Source: Nocardioidaceae bacterium UBA4001 (GTDB lineage: Bacteria; Actinomycetota; Actinomycetes; Propionibacteriales; Nocardioidaceae). From it: 64,000 nt of DNA. The stretch lies in contig DGBP01000076.1 of assembly GCA_002384855.1 (NCBI GenBank), forward strand, positions 1 through 64,000. The letters are read 5' to 3'. A program made the translations under genes and the position numbers. Shown piece by piece: positions 18,914 through 29,136 of this stretch. Position 1 is the stretch's first letter; every line of letters starts with the position of its first letter. The notes under the pieces are model-generated. The model made no database searches. It worked only from the letters and a program-made list of their open reading frames with translations, and was not told the DNA's origin.

Positions 18914-19999
18914 TCACCTACCGACCCGACGCCGGACCCGCGTGAGGACGGCAGCCGCCGCGAGGCCGGAGCGTCGTACGGCGGCGTGCGGACCCCTGCG
19001 GAGCTCGGGGCCGGGCGATGCCTCCGGGTCCTCCGACACCACCGCCGCAGGGGCGGGCACCAGGGACTCGCTGTCCGCCTCCGAGAACAGCGGCTCCTCC
19101 TCGAGCCGCCGTACCTCGCTGGCGACGGGGCCGGTCCACGCCCAGGCCGCGCTCAGCATCACCAGCCGCGAGAAGTAGTTGATCCACACCACCACGATCA
19201 GCGAGACGCCGAATGCCTGGAACGCCGGTCGCTGGGTGGTCAACGTGATCAGCAGCCCGGCGACCGACTTGAGCACCTCGAAGCCCAACGCCCCGATCAG
19301 GGCTCCCTGCCACATCGCCCTCCGCGGGATCGGCGGACGTGGGACCAGCGCGAACATCGTCAGCAGGAGAAGCGTCGTGGCGAGGACCGCAGCGCCATGC
19401 GTGACCACCCACAGCAGCACCTCGGCGAGGAGGTGATCATAGACGGCGAGCCACCGCAGGATGCCCTCGGAGAACCATGACATCGTCCCACTCAGGCTGA
19501 CCGACAGCACCAGCACGACTCCGAGAACGACCAGCATCCCGAGGTCGCGGACCTTCCCGACCACGAACCCGAGACGGTCCTCGGCGGTCACTCCCAGCAT
19601 CTCGCCGAGGGCCCGCCGCATCGCCGAGACCCACGCCAGGCCGGTGTAGAGCAGACCGAGGAGACCGAGCGAGACCGAGGCGCCGGCGTAGATCTCGAAG
19701 GTGGTCAGCGAGATCTGGTTCGGGCCGGGGCCGATGAGGTCGGGGAAGATCGCGTCGATCGCGTCCACGAGCTCGGTGCGCGCCTCGGGGGCGACCGAGC
19801 TGAGGTAGCCGATCACGAAGAACGCGAGCGCGAGCAGCGGGAAGAACGACAGGAAGCCGAAGAAGGCCACCGCTGCGGCGTGGGCGTTGCCGTTGCGGTC
19901 GTCGTAGTACTCGAAGGTCCGCAGCCAGTGGTCGAGGACCGGGCGACGCTCGCGGAGCGCACGGGCACGGGCCGACGCGCGCTCCGTGAGCGAGGGCAT
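18914..19999 (-). CDS. YihY/BrkB-family membrane protein
   Basis: A 361-residue integral membrane protein with about six helices, including AVAFFGFLSFFPLLALAFFVIGYL and LGLLGLLYTGLAWVSAMRRAL. These match the YihY/virulence factor BrkB family. The cytoplasmic tail after residue 290 is rich in Glu and Pro. The stop of the preceding RNA-ligase-like gene and this ATG share one base, so the two are coupled. Family function is unsettled; the old RNase BN label is not supported. Confidence 0.88.
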   Translation of the reverse strand: MPSLTERASARARALRERRPVLDHWLRTFEYYDDRNGNAHAAAVAFFGFLSFFPLLALAFFVIGYLSSVAPEARTELVDAIDAIFPDLIGPGPNQISLTTFEIYAGASVSLGLLGLLYTGLAWVSAMRRALGEMLGVTAEDRLGFVVGKVRDLGMLVVLGVVLVLSVSLSGTMSWFSEGILRWLAVYDHLLAEVLLWVVTHGAAVLATTLLLLTMFALVPRPPIPRRAMWQGALIGALGFEVLKSVAGLLITLTTQRPAFQAFGVSLIVVVWINYFSRLVMLSAAWAWTGPVASEVRRLEEEPLFSEADSESLVPAPAAVVSEDPEASPGPELRRGPHAAVRRSGLAAAAVLTRVRRRVGR

Positions 20000-20523
20000 C
20001 AGCCCCCCTGGGGTCCTGTGAGCCGGAAATCGCGCGTGGGCTGCCAGCCGACCTCGGGGTCGTGCGCGTAGAGCAGGAAGTGGTCGGCGTCGAACTCCGC
20101 CTCGAAGTCGGCGAGCTCCTCGAAGGCCCGGTCGAGGAGCTCGTCCTCGAGCTCGTGGGCGATGGTGACGTGCGGGTGGTACGGGAAGGTCAGGTCGGTG
20201 CTGAGCGGCCCCTGCCGCACGGCGAGGGCGAGCTGCTCGCAGGAGGAGATGCCGCGTACGACGGTCACGAACACGACCGGGGAGACGGGCCGGAAGGTGC
20301 TGGTGCCCCGGAGGTGGATCCGGAACGAGGGCCGGGCCGCTGCGGCCTCGGCGAGGTGCTTCTCGACGGCGGGAAGCTCCGCCTCGTCGACCTCGAACGG
20401 CGGCATGAGCGTGATGTGCGTCGGGATGCCGTGGGCGGTCTTGTCGCCGAGCCCGGTGCGGTAGTCCTGGAGCTGGGGCCCCCAGGGCTCCGGCACCGCG
20501 ATGGCCACTCCGATCGTCGTCAC
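19999..20523 (-). CDS. 2'-5' RNA ligase/2H phosphoesterase-family protein
   Basis: A 174-residue protein with the two catalytic HxT motifs of the 2H phosphoesterase superfamily, HITLMPPF near residue 36 and HVTIAHEL near residue 117. Such proteins open 2',3'-cyclic phosphates or ligate RNA with 2'-5' bonds in vitro; the cellular role is unknown. The start is GTG. It lies between trpS and the YihY gene, coupled to the latter. Confidence 0.85.
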   Translation of the reverse strand: MTTIGVAIAVPEPWGPQLQDYRTGLGDKTAHGIPTHITLMPPFEVDEAELPAVEKHLAEAAAARPSFRIHLRGTSTFRPVSPVVFVTVVRGISSCEQLALAVRQGPLSTDLTFPYHPHVTIAHELEDELLDRAFEELADFEAEFDADHFLLYAHDPEVGWQPTRDFRLTGPQGG

Positions 20524-20533
20524 GCGGAGAACC

Positions 20534-21583
20534 CTACCCGCCGGCCACCGGCACGAACCCGACCCGTTCGTACACGTCGGCGAGCGTCCGCTCGGCCACC
20601 TCCCTGGCCTTCTGCGCGCCCCGGCGCAGGACGTTGTCGAGCTCCGCGCGATCCTCGAGCAGCTGCAGCGTCCGGTCCCGGAACGGGGTCACGAACTCCA
20701 CGACCACCTCGGCGAGGTCCTTCTTGAAGTCGCCGTAGCCGCGCCCGGCGTACTCGTCCTCCAGATCGGTGATGGCGCGACCGGTGAGGGCGGAGTGGAT
20801 CGTGAGGAGGTTGGAGATGCCGGGCTTCTCCTCCTCGTCGAACCGGATGTCGGTCCCGCTGTCGGTCACCGCCGAGCGGATCTTCTTCGCCGACCGCTTC
20901 GGGTCCTCGAGCATCTCGACGATCCCGCCCGGCGACGAGGCCGACTTCGACATCTTCGCGTGCGGCTCCTGGAGGTCGAGGATCTTCGCGGTCTCCTTGA
21001 GGATGAACGGCTCAGGGAGGCGGAACGTCTTCTTGTAGCGGTGGTTGAACCGCTGCGCGAGGTCGCGGGTCAGCTCGAGGTGCTGGCGCTGGTCCTCACC
21101 GACCGGGACGTACTGCGGCCGGTAGAGCAGGATGTCGGCCGCCATCAGCATGGGGTACGTGAACAGCCCCACCGAGGCCGCACCCTCGCCCCCCTTGGCG
21201 GACTTGTCCTTGAACTGGGTCATCCGGCGGGCCTCGCCGAAGCCGGTCAGGCACTGCAGGACCCAGCCGAGCTGTGCGTGCGCGGGGACGTGCGACTGCA
21301 TGAAGATCGCCGAGCGGTCGGGGTCCACGCCGGTGGCGATCAGCTGGGCCGCGGCCCGCAGGCTGCGCTCACGCAGCAGCTTGGGGTCCTGCTCGACGGT
21401 GATCGCGTGCATGTCGGCGATGAAGAAGAACGGCTCGAAGTCGTCCTGGAGGGTCACCCACTGCCGCAGCGCGCCGAGGTAGTTGCCGAAGTGGAACGAG
21501 TCGGCGGTCGGCTGGATCCCGGAGAGGACCCGGGGACGCGCGGTCGGCTGGGAGGTGGGGGCGGCCTCAGACATGCCTGGCAT
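20534..21583 (-). CDS. trpS: Tryptophanyl-tRNA synthetase
   Basis: A 349-residue class I aminoacyl-tRNA synthetase that charges tRNA-Trp. The HIGH-type motif is HFGNYLGAL after SGIQPTADS, and the KMSKS loop is intact in HAKMSKSAS. The length fits the bacterial family. ATG 21583 and ATG 21574 (MSEAAP) are both possible; the N-terminal tail is not conserved. Confidence 0.95.
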   Translation of the reverse strand: MPGMSEAAPTSQPTARPRVLSGIQPTADSFHFGNYLGALRQWVTLQDDFEPFFFIADMHAITVEQDPKLLRERSLRAAAQLIATGVDPDRSAIFMQSHVPAHAQLGWVLQCLTGFGEARRMTQFKDKSAKGGEGAASVGLFTYPMLMAADILLYRPQYVPVGEDQRQHLELTRDLAQRFNHRYKKTFRLPEPFILKETAKILDLQEPHAKMSKSASSPGGIVEMLEDPKRSAKKIRSAVTDSGTDIRFDEEEKPGISNLLTIHSALTGRAITDLEDEYAGRGYGDFKKDLAEVVVEFVTPFRDRTLQLLEDRAELDNVLRRGAQKAREVAERTLADVYERVGFVPVAGG

Positions 21584-21587
21584 TCTG

Positions 21588-22907
21588 TCAGGCGGGCTCG
21601 GCCGGCTCCGCGGGAGGCTGCAGCGGCACCGGCTCGTCCGGGATCGTCGTGACGACCACCCGCGACACCCGGCGTCCCTCGACCTCCTGGACCACGAGCC
21701 GGACCCCCTCGTGGTCCACGTGGTCGCCCGGTTCGGGCAGCCGGCCGAGGCCGGAGACGATGAAGCCGGCCACCGTCTCGTAGGGTCCCTCCGGCAGCTC
21801 GACCCCGGTCTCGTCCTCGAAGTCGTCGAGGTTCAGCAGCCCGTCGACCTCGACCTCCCCCGCGGCCCGGCGGGTGGTCTCGGTCTCCACGACGTCGTAC
21901 TCGTCGCGGATGTCGCCGACGAGCTCCTCGACGAGGTCCTCCATCGTCACGATGCCGGCGGTGCCGCCGTACTCGTCGGCGACGATCGCGAGGTGCGTGC
22001 CCTCACGCCGCATGTCCGCGAGGGCAGCGAGGACGGGCCGGGTCGACGGCAGCACCAGCGGCTCGCGGATCAGCTCGCCGACCCGCACCGAGCGCCCCGA
22101 CATCTCGGGGTCGAGGAGGTCCCGCACGTGCACGAAGCCGACCACGTCGTCCACCGACGCCCGGGTCACCGGGTAGCGGGAGTGCGGCCGGGTGAGGGCG
22201 TACCTCGCCGCCTTGTAGACCGGCGTGCTCGCGTCGAGGAAGTCGACCTCGGTGCGCGGGATCATCACCTCGCGGATCTGCCGGTCGCCGGCCTCGAAGA
22301 CGTCCTCCACGATCCGCCGCTCCTCGTCCCCCAGCGTCTCGTGCTGGTGGACGAGCTCGCGCAGCTCCTCGTCGGTCATCTGCTCCTTCTGCGCCTCCGG
22401 GTCGGCGCCGAGGAGCCGCACGACGGCGTTGGTCGACTTCGACAGCAGCCAGATGACGGGGCGGGTGACGCGTGAGATCCGGTCGATCATCGGACCGAGG
22501 GCGAGCGCGAACGCCTCCGAGCGTTGCAGGGCCAGCCGCTTGGGCACCAGCTCGCCGAAGACCAGCGACAGGTAGGAGATGGCGACGGTCACCAGTACCA
22601 GGGCGGTCGCACCGGAGAGCCCCTCCGGCAGTCCCCAACCCACCAGGACCGGCGCGAGGTCGTCCGACAGCGTGGCGCCACCGAACGCTGCGGAGAGGAA
22701 GCCCGCCAGGGTGACGCCGACCTGCACCGAGGACAGGAACCGGTTCGGGTCGGCGTTGAGGTCGGCGACCGTGCGGCCGCGGCGGCTCTTCTCCGCGAGC
22801 GCGCGGACCTGGCTGTCCCGCAACGACACCAGGGCGATCTCGGCGGCCGCGAAGACTCCCCCGATGAGCACGAAGGCGACGACCAGGCCGATGTTCGCCA
22901 GCACGCC
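21588..22907 (-). CDS. CNNM/CorC-HlyC family membrane transporter-like protein
   Basis: A protein of about 439 residues with an N-terminal DUF21/CNNM transmembrane domain (starting VLANIGLVVAFVLIGGVFAAAEIALVSL), two CBS domains (region beginning IPRTEVDFLDAS) and a C-terminal CorC_HlyC domain. Members are linked to Mg2+/Co2+ efflux. The start is uncertain: GTG 22907 puts the membrane helix at the N-terminus, whereas the frame is open to a TTG at 22976 with a polar leader. The stop is five bases from the trpS start. Confidence 0.85.
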   Translation of the reverse strand, partial: GVLANIGLVVAFVLIGGVFAAAEIALVSLRDSQVRALAEKSRRGRTVADLNADPNRFLSSVQVGVTLAGFLSAAFGGATLSDDLAPVLVGWGLPEGLSGATALVLVTVAISYLSLVFGELVPKRLALQRSEAFALALGPMIDRISRVTRPVIWLLSKSTNAVVRLLGADPEAQKEQMTDEELRELVHQHETLGDEERRIVEDVFEAGDRQIREVMIPRTEVDFLDASTPVYKAARYALTRPHSRYPVTRASVDDVVGFVHVRDLLDPEMSGRSVRVGELIREPLVLPSTRPVLAALADMRREGTHLAIVADEYGGTAGIVTMEDLVEELVGDIRDEYDVVETETTRRAAGEVEVDGLLNLDDFEDETGVELPEGPYETVAGFIVSGLGRLPEPGDHVDHEGVRLVVQEVEGRRVSRVVVTTIPDEPVPLQPPAEPAEPA

Positions 22908-22987
22908 GCTCAAGGTCTTCGGCCCTCGTCCATGCCGAGAGGATATGGGTTTGCCCCGGTCGGGGGTAACCGGCAAGGTTTCCCGGC

Positions 22988-24136
22988 ATGGGGTTCGCGA
23001 TGACCTTCCCGAGGGACGTGCCGAGGCTGACCGACGGCGTGGTGACGCTGCGGGCCCACACCGCCGACGACGTACAGGCGTTGTACGAGCAGGCCACCGA
23101 CGCGGTGATGCTGCGGTGGACGACGGTGCCGGACCCCTCGACCCTCGAGACCGCGCGGGAGTTCGCGACGCAGGTCATCCCCGACGGGTGGCGTGCGGAC
23201 CGCGAGTGGCAGTTCGCCGTGGACGCGCCCGGCGACGACGGGGCCGCCCGGTTCCTCGGCAGCGTGTCGCTGTGCAACGAGGGCCTGGGTCGCGCGGAGA
23301 TCTCGTTCGGTGCGCACCCGTGGGCGCGCGGCCGCGGCTACGTCGTCCGCGCTCTCGAGCTCCTGCTCGCGTGGGGGTTCGAGGAGAAGCAGCTGCGCAC
23401 CGTGCTGTGGCGCGCCAACAGGGGCAACTGGGCCTCCCGGAAGCTCGCGTGGCGGCTGGGGTTCTCCTTCGACGGCACGATGCGCCAGTGGCTGCCGCAG
23501 CGGGGTGAGCTGTACGACGGGTGGGTCGGCACCCTGCTGGCCGGGGAGCCGCGGCTGCCCCGCCACCGCTGGTACGACGTCCCGCGGATCACCGGCCGAG
23601 ACGTGCTGCTGCGCGAGCTCCGTGAGTCCGACGTACCCCGCATCGTCGAGGCGTGCTCCGACGAGCGCACGACGTACTGGCTCACGCAGATGCCGGTGCC
23701 CTACACCGATGCCGACGCGTTGGACTGGCTGGAGCAGATGCGCGGGCTGCGCGCCACGGGCGCCGGCATCGCCTGGGCGGTCGCCGGCCCCGAGGACGAC
23801 CGGCTGCTCGGCGCGATGAACGTGTTCGACGTCTCCACCGACGAGGGCTCCGCGGAGGTCGGCTACTGGCTGCACCCCGACGCCCGGGGCCGCGGCCTGG
23901 CCACCGAGGCGACCGCGCTGCTGGTGCGGCACTGCTTCGTGCCCGAGGAGGACGGCGGCCTCGGGCTGCGGCGGGTGCGGGCGTTCACCGCCGACGGCAA
24001 CACCGCCTCGTCGCGGGTGCTGACCGCCAACGGCCTCGTGCCCACCGGCCGCCACCGCGAGGCCAAGCGGTTGCGCGACGGCCGCTACGTCGACCTGCTC
24101 CACTACGACCTGCTGGCGGTCGAGCACCGTGACTGA
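22988..24136 (+). CDS. Tandem GNAT N-acetyltransferase (two fused domains)
   Basis: A 382-residue protein made of two RimJ/RimL-like GNAT domains. Domain 1 (about 1-180) has the acetyl-CoA loop HPWARGRGYV; domain 2 (about 195-375) has HPDARGRGLATEA. Both keep the R/Q-x-x-G-x-G/A pattern, so both could bind acetyl-CoA. ATG 22988 follows AAGG at nine bases; ATG 23000 is an alternative. It is divergent from the CorC-type gene. The substrate is unknown; paired GNATs occur in actinobacterial resistance and protein-modification enzymes. Confidence 0.85.
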   Translation: MGFAMTFPRDVPRLTDGVVTLRAHTADDVQALYEQATDAVMLRWTTVPDPSTLETAREFATQVIPDGWRADREWQFAVDAPGDDGAARFLGSVSLCNEGLGRAEISFGAHPWARGRGYVVRALELLLAWGFEEKQLRTVLWRANRGNWASRKLAWRLGFSFDGTMRQWLPQRGELYDGWVGTLLAGEPRLPRHRWYDVPRITGRDVLLRELRESDVPRIVEACSDERTTYWLTQMPVPYTDADALDWLEQMRGLRATGAGIAWAVAGPEDDRLLGAMNVFDVSTDEGSAEVGYWLHPDARGRGLATEATALLVRHCFVPEEDGGLGLRRVRAFTADGNTASSRVLTANGLVPTGRHREAKRLRDGRYVDLLHYDLLAVEHRD

Positions 24137-24184
24137 CCCGCTGTCCGCGCCCTGCCCCGGCCGGGCGATGCGGCCCCGGCGCCC

Positions 24185-24833
24185 TCACTTCACGGCGCGC
24201 AGGGACAGGTGCCCCATCAGGCAGCCCCGAACGATGCCGTAGGCCGGCCGCGTGTACGCCGGCGCCACCCAGTGCAGACCGTCGGGCAGGTACCAGTCGT
24301 AGCGCGCCGTCTCGTCGTAGCACCGGAAGTCCACCCACCGGAACCCTGCGGCGTCCATCTGCCGGCGCAGCGTGCGCATGGAGTTGAGGCGGTACTCCGG
24401 CGGGAAGTGGTGGTCGTGGACCTCCTCGTGCCCCTCAGCCGCTCGAGCACCCGGTCGGACAGGCCGAGGCGGCTCAGCGCCCACGTGCTGGCACCGAAGC
24501 ACTGCCGCACGTTGGGGGTCAGCGCGAAGAAGGTCCCGCCCGGCCTGAGCACGCGCGAGCACACACGCATGAACGCCTCCGGATGAGCGACGTGCTCGAG
24601 GACGTACACCGCGAAGGCGGCGGCGAACTCGCCCGGGTGCTCGTCGGCGAAGAGCTCGAGAGAGGTCAGGTGCCTCTCCCGGAGGGCCCCGTTGCGCGCG
24701 ATCGCCCCGTCCGGGTCCACGCCGACGAGGCGGACCTGCTTGCGGGTCAACGGCGTCAGCGCTCCGGAGCGGCTCACGCCCGCACCGATGTCGAGCACAC
24801 GGTCCCCGGGCGCAACATGGTGGCCCTCGGCCT
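24185..24833 (-). pseudogene. SAM-dependent methyltransferase remnant, frameshifted and 5'-truncated
   Basis: One frame gives the class I methyltransferase core (VLDIGAGVSRSG, LVGVDPDG, YVLEHVAHPEAFM, VLRPGGTFFALTPN) and then becomes Arg/Thr-rich nonsense. A second frame picks up with EEVHDHHFPPEYRLN and WYLPDGLHWVAP and runs to a stop at 24185. The switch is near 24430-24440, consistent with a 1-2 base indel. At the 5' side the homology begins right at the SAM-binding motif and runs into the hairpins behind icd, so the usual 30-40 upstream residues are missing. A sequencing error could explain the frameshift but not the truncation. Confidence 0.75.
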
Positions 24834-24859
24834 CACCCGCCGATGCCCGGCGCGCTGCT

Positions 24860-24883
24860 GTTCCCGTCCGTGCGGATGGGAAC
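24860..24883 (-). terminator. Hairpin downstream of icd (second of two)
   Basis: GTTCCCGTCCG pairs with CGGATGGGAAC with one G-T wobble. It lies 20 bases beyond the stronger hairpin at 24903-24942 and probably backs it up. Confidence 0.55.
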
Positions 24884-24902
24884 GACGCGTCCCCGGCCAG
24901 CA

Positions 24903-24942
24903 CGAACGCCGTTGCCGTCCGTGTGGACGGCAACGGCGTTCG
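24903..24942 (-). terminator. Strong hairpin terminator after icd
   Basis: Perfect 18-bp arms (CGAACGCCGTTGCCGTCC and its complement) with a GTGT loop begin 18 bases after the icd stop. This is a near-certain terminator or mRNA-end structure for the icd transcript. Confidence 0.85.
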
Positions 24943-24960
24943 ACGTACGGTCGAGCGGGC

Positions 24961-27186
<2,226 letters not shown>

Positions 27187-27207
27187 CGGAGGCTCCGTTC
27201 CGACTGC

Positions 27208-27237
27208 GAGAAATATTTCTTGACGTCAAGATATCTC
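27208..27237. promoter_or_regulatory. Palindromic operator-like site upstream of icd
   Basis: Two perfect palindromes overlap: AGAAATATTTCT (27209-27220) and TCTTGACGTCAAGA (27218-27231). The stretch is strikingly AT-rich for this DNA and lies just upstream of the icd start. The second palindrome has the form of MarR-family sites; from memory TamR of Streptomyces binds such sites before TCA-cycle genes. Regulator identity is inference. Confidence 0.6.
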
Positions 27238-27323
27238 ATGGCGGGCGTACGTCGACCGCGGTACCCCATCCTGCCCTGGCCCAACCGCGCTGGCGAGGTG
27301 CGACGGCCACGGGCTCCCCCGGG

Positions 27324-27388
27324 CCCGACGGCGGCCCGACGGCGGCCCGACGGCGGCCCGACGGCGGCTCGACGGCGGCTCGACGGCG
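27324..27388. repeat. Tandem 11-bp repeat (unit CCCGACGGCGG, about 5.9 copies)
   Basis: Units start at 27324, 27335, 27346, 27357, 27368 and 27379. The first four are identical, the last two read CTCGACGGCGG. It lies in the 281-bp region between icd and the DUF2231 remnant, which otherwise holds the icd promoter and no gene. The 11-bp period is close to one helical turn. Confidence 0.9.
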
Positions 27389-27467
27389 ACCGGCCCCGGG
27401 GGCGTGCGACCCGCGCCGGGTCGTGGCAGGGTGCCGACAAGAGGTCCCTGCGAGACGAGGAGTCGCG

Positions 27468-27871
27468 ATGAGCACCACCCCCGCGGTCGTCGAGGTCACC
27501 CGGAGGATCGAGGAGAGCAGGGCACTGGACGCTCCTGCGGCCCTGGTCCGACGGGTCGCGGACCGGCTGCTCGCCGATCCGGCGCGGCGCGACGCCCTGC
27601 ACGGCACCTGGCTCGGCCACGCCGTGCACCCGGTCATGACCGACCTGCCGGTCGGGTTCTGGACAACACCGTCGCGCTCGGCCTCTACGCCGCGTCGTAC
27701 CGCGCACGCCGCGGCGGGCGACACGGCCGCGGCGTGCTGCTCGGTGTCGCCGGAGGCGCCGCCGCAGGAGTGGGAGGCTACCTCGGCGGGCACCTGACCT
27801 CGGCGCGCAAGGTGTCGACCCGTCATCCCGCTTTCGAGGACTCCGCGACGTCCTCGGCGCCTCTCACCTGA
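27468..27871 (+). pseudogene. DUF2231-family membrane protein with internal deletion and frameshift
   Basis: From ATG 27468 (after GACGAGGAG) the first frame reads the DUF2231 N-terminus, with RRVADRLLADPARRDALHG and WLGHAVHPVMTDLPVGFW. At about 27660-27668 it loses homology. Another frame resumes with NTVALGLYAASYRARRGG and GGYLGGHLTSAR, the family's C-terminal part. Roughly 50-60 residues that normally join these parts (the middle helices) are absent, so a deletion of about 150-180 bp whose length is not a multiple of three removed them. The product would be a short, misfolded protein. Confidence 0.75.
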
Positions 27872-27970
27872 CAACCCGCGTCGTCGCCGGGCCCGCCCTC
27901 GCTGCTAGCGTCGGAACGGTTCCGCGCGTAACCCGTGCGGCGCACGCCCCGACCAGATCAAGGAGTCGTC

Positions 27971-28960
27971 GTGAGCAACACCCCCGTCAAGGTCGCCGTC
28001 ACCGGTGCCGCCGGCCAGATCGGCTACAGCCTGCTCTTCCGCATCGCCAGCGGTGCCGTCTTCGGGCCCGACACCCCCGTCGAGCTCCGCCTGCTCGAGA
28101 TCACCCCCGCGCTCGGCGCGCTGGAGGGCGTGGTCATGGAGCTCGACGACTGTGCGTTCCCGACTCTCGCGGGCGTCGAGATCGGCGACGACCCGAACAC
28201 GATCTTCTCCGGCGTGAACCTCGCCCTGCTCGTCGGCGCCCGCCCCCGCACCAAGGGCATGGAGCGCGGCGACCTGCTCGAGGCCAACGGCGCGATCTTC
28301 ACCGCCCAGGGCAGGGCGCTCAACGACAACGCTGCCGACGACGTGCGGATCCTGGTCACCGGCAACCCGGCGAACACCAACGCGCTCATCACGATGAGCA
28401 ACGCTCCCGACATCCCCAAGGAGCGGATCACCGCACTGACCCGCCTGGACCACAACCGCGCGCTCTCGCAGCTGGCCGCGAAGACCGGCGCGACGGTCAA
28501 CGACATCAAGAAGATGACCATCTGGGGCAACCACTCCGCCACGCAGTACCCCGACCTGTACAACGCCGAGGTCGGCGGCCGCAACGCCGCCGAGATCGTG
28601 AACGACCAGGCGTGGATCGAGAACGACTTCATCCCGACCGTGGCCAAGCGCGGCGCGGCGATCATCGAGGCGCGCGGCTCCTCCTCCGCCGCGAGCGCGG
28701 CGTCGGCCACCATCGACGCCGCCCGCGACTGGCTGCACGGCACCGCCGAGGACGACTGGACGTCGATGTCGGTCCACAGCGACGGGTCGTACGGCGTCCC
28801 CGAGGGCCTGGTCTACTCCTTCCCGGTCACCACAAAGGACGGCAGCTGGACGATCGTCGAGGGCCTCGAGGTCAACGACTTCTCCCGCCGCAAGATGGAC
28901 GAGACCGCCGCCGAGCTCGCCGACGAGCGCCAGGCGGTCCAGGAGCTCGGCCTCATCTGA
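27971..28960 (+). CDS. mdh: Malate dehydrogenase
   Basis: A 329-residue NAD-dependent enzyme that interconverts malate and oxaloacetate. The nucleotide-binding loop is TGAAGQIGYSLLFRIASG, substrate arginine and aspartate lie in LTRLDHNRA and the catalytic His in IWGNHSATQYPD. GTG 27971 is used, with AAGGAG five bases upstream. It sits beside icd as in other actinomycetes. In Streptomyces it normally neighbours folD and DUF3017, which here lie about 17 kb further on. Confidence 0.96.
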   Translation: MSNTPVKVAVTGAAGQIGYSLLFRIASGAVFGPDTPVELRLLEITPALGALEGVVMELDDCAFPTLAGVEIGDDPNTIFSGVNLALLVGARPRTKGMERGDLLEANGAIFTAQGRALNDNAADDVRILVTGNPANTNALITMSNAPDIPKERITALTRLDHNRALSQLAAKTGATVNDIKKMTIWGNHSATQYPDLYNAEVGGRNAAEIVNDQAWIENDFIPTVAKRGAAIIEARGSSSAASAASATIDAARDWLHGTAEDDWTSMSVHSDGSYGVPEGLVYSFPVTTKDGSWTIVEGLEVNDFSRRKMDETAAELADERQAVQELGLI

Positions 28961-28979
28961 GTCCCACTGCCTGCTCCAC

Positions 28980-29021
28980 GACGGGGCGTCGGCGCCGTAC
29001 CCCGGCCGTCGGCGTCCCGTC
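28980..29021 (+). terminator. Imperfect hairpin after mdh
   Basis: GACGGGGCG near 28980 can pair with CGTCCCGTC ending at 29021, with mismatches and a GC-rich loop. It begins 19 bases after the mdh stop and is a plausible terminator. Confidence 0.4.
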
Positions 29022-29045
29022 GCCGCACCCCCCGCTCACCCTGGT

Positions 29046-29069
29046 CACCCCTCCCTGGGGGTGAGGCGC
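29046..29069. promoter_or_regulatory. CBB-associated motif, variant copy, before the pseudo-aldolase
   Basis: CACCCC-N6-GGGGTG followed by AGGCGC lies about 70-90 bp before ATG 29137. It aligns with the motif before the active aldolase and rpe (CCCTCARGGGTGAGTCGC) at GGGTGAG and the CGC end, with one gap. A TAGCGT -10-like box sits at 29088-29093, so the motif would overlap or lie just upstream of the -35 position. Confidence 0.45.
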
Positions 29070-29136
29070 GAGGGCGCGGCGCGTGGTTAGCGTCGCCACA
29101 AGGTCGTCCCTCGACCACGTGGACGGGAGTCACACC

